Below are positions 5,792-6,748 of a stretch of 6,748 nt of DNA, one piece after another; position 1 is the stretch's first letter; each line of letters starts with the position of its first letter. Location of the stretch: NCBI GenBank assembly GCA_964476895.1, contig CAYZCS010000039.1, positions 1 through 6,748 of the forward strand, given 5' to 3'. The notes under the pieces were generated by a model. The model saw only the letters and a list, made by a program, of their open reading frames with translations. It was not told the origin of the DNA and did not search any database. The position numbers and the translations under genes were made by a program. The DNA is from JALYJZ01 sp964476895 (GTDB lineage: Bacteria; Patescibacteriota; SICC01).

Positions 5792-6748
5792 ATGAATCGG
5801 AGTCTGCGCAGTCTGTTTTACCTGATCGGGGCGGTAATGATCGTCGCGTTGGTATATTCGGCTTCCGGAGCGGGCCAGACCGCCACCGAGGAGGTGCCGA
5901 TCACGCGGGTCGTCGAACAGGTAAAGACCGGGCAGGCGGATCGCATCGAGGCCAGCGGACGTGAACTGACGGTCAAGCTGACCGACGGCTCGACGGTGAA
6001 GTCGCAATACACCGGACAATCGCTGCCCGAATACCTCGCCAGCTTCGGCGTGACGGAGGGCCAGCTGGCCCGGGTCGAGATCGAGGAAGAGAGCGCGTCC
6101 GACTATTCCGTCTGGATCAACCTGGCGAGCTTCATGATACCGCTGCTGCTGATCGGCTTCTTCCTGTTCTTCATGCTCCGGCAGGCCCAGTCCGGCAACA
6201 ACCAGGCGCTTTCGTTCGGGCGGAGCAAGGCGCGGCTTTTCAACGCCGAGCGGAAGTCGAAGGTCACGTTCAAGGACGTGGCCGGGGTATCGGAAGCGAA
6301 GGTGGAGCTTGAGGAAGTCGTCGAGTTCCTGAAATACCCGGCCAAGTTCTCGCAGCTCGGCGCGGAGATTCCCAAGGGCGTGCTGCTGGTGGGTCCGCCG
6401 GGTACCGGCAAGACGTTGCTGGCCCGGGCCGTAGCCGGCGAGGCCGACGTGCCGTTCTTCTCGATCTCCGGTTCCGAGTTCGTGGAAATGTTCGTGGGTG
6501 TCGGTGCCAGCCGGGTACGGGACCTCTTCGCGAAGGCCAAGCGGAATGCGCCGTGTATCATCTTCGTGGACGAGATCGACGCGGTCGGCCGCCAGCGCGG
6601 CGCGGGGCTCGGTGGCAGCCATGACGAACGCGAGCAGACGCTCAACCAGATCCTCACCGAGATGGACGGCTTCGAGCAGGGCACCAACGTGATCGTGATG
6701 GCGGCGACCAACCGGCCCGACGTGCTCGACCCGGCGCTGCTCCGGCCC
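5792..6748 (+). CDS. ftsH: ATP-dependent zinc metalloprotease FtsH, N-terminal part (runs off window)
   Basis: The first 319 codons are present. FtsH is a hexameric membrane AAA+ protease that extracts and degrades membrane and soluble proteins. The first membrane helix lies at about 7-25 (LFYLIGAVMIVALVY), followed by a periplasmic-type domain (about 30-105) and a second helix (about 108-129, rich in L and F). The AAA+ module starts with VTFKDVAGV (158-166). Walker A is GPPGTGKT (201-208), the pore loop is MFVGVG (233-238), and Walker B is CIIFVDEID (255-263). DEREQTLNQILTEMDGF (278-294) and ATNRPDVLDPALLRP (305-319) are family hallmarks. The sequence stops just before the expected GRFDR arginine-finger motif, so the HEXXH protease domain is outside the window. 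The ATG at 5792 gives the complete first helix and is preceded by AGGA. The domain order and all visible ATPase residues are normal. Confidence 0.97.
   Translation, partial: MNRSLRSLFYLIGAVMIVALVYSASGAGQTATEEVPITRVVEQVKTGQADRIEASGRELTVKLTDGSTVKSQYTGQSLPEYLASFGVTEGQLARVEIEEESASDYSVWINLASFMIPLLLIGFFLFFMLRQAQSGNNQALSFGRSKARLFNAERKSKVTFKDVAGVSEAKVELEEVVEFLKYPAKFSQLGAEIPKGVLLVGPPGTGKTLLARAVAGEADVPFFSISGSEFVEMFVGVGASRVRDLFAKAKRNAPCIIFVDEIDAVGRQRGAGLGGSHDEREQTLNQILTEMDGFEQGTNVIVMAATNRPDVLDPALLRP

Noticed and set aside
5656..5964. Small + strand frame starting with TTG at 5656 and overlapping ftsH
   Set aside because: It runs through the folded element, the terminator and out of frame into ftsH. It has no ribosome site and no recognisable product.
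5693..6622. 309-codon and 202-codon minus-strand frames across ftsH
   Set aside because: They are shadows of ftsH, whose Walker A, Walker B and pore motifs are read continuously on the + strand to the window edge.

Overview
The window is a stretch of ordinary, densely coded bacterial chromosome. It is G+C-rich by eye, with a strong G/C third-position bias, and uses standard TGA and TAG stops. All supportable genes are on the + strand. In order they are: the 3' part of a tRNA with a CAT anticodon (1-53); a large secreted or membrane-anchored PGRP-type peptidoglycan amidase with three C-terminal Ig-like repeats (124-2586); a membrane protein fusing a CvpA-like four-helix domain to an extracellular CAP/SCP domain (2647-3597); tilS, tRNA(Ile)-lysidine synthetase (3597-4952); a 190-residue protein with a very regular hexapeptide beta-helix (5056-5628); and the 5' part of ftsH (5792 to the window edge).

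The organism cannot be named from this sequence. PGRP amidases with this N-terminal beta domain and FW/NBR1-like repeats, CAP domains hung on a CvpA membrane base, and start codons placed almost directly behind a -10 element would fit a high-G+C member of the Candidate Phyla Radiation (Patescibacteria) or an actinobacterium-like lineage. This is inference. The tRNA gene does not encode its CCA end.

The first half concerns the cell envelope: the amidase cleaves or binds peptidoglycan, and the CvpA-CAP protein displays a CAP domain outside the membrane. The CvpA-CAP stop codon overlaps the tilS start (TGATG), so these two genes are very likely translationally coupled. tilS and ftsH are commonly close neighbours in bacteria, often with hpt between them. 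Here the slot between them holds the beta-helix gene, which has its own AT-rich leader, a perfect AGGAGG ribosome site, and a structured 3' region ending in an intrinsic terminator. It therefore looks like an independent transcription unit dropped between two housekeeping genes.

The points most worth a second look are: a recurrent GGTAnnCT element ahead of three genes, two of which would give leaderless or nearly leaderless transcripts; the 14-coil hexapeptide protein; the CvpA-CAP fusion; a 58-bp exact repeat inside the amidase gene; the folded element before the terminator at 5701-5723; and the ambiguity between Met and Ile2 for the tRNA, in the same window as the enzyme that modifies tRNA-Ile2. 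No CRISPR array, insertion sequence, phage or obvious defence system is visible.
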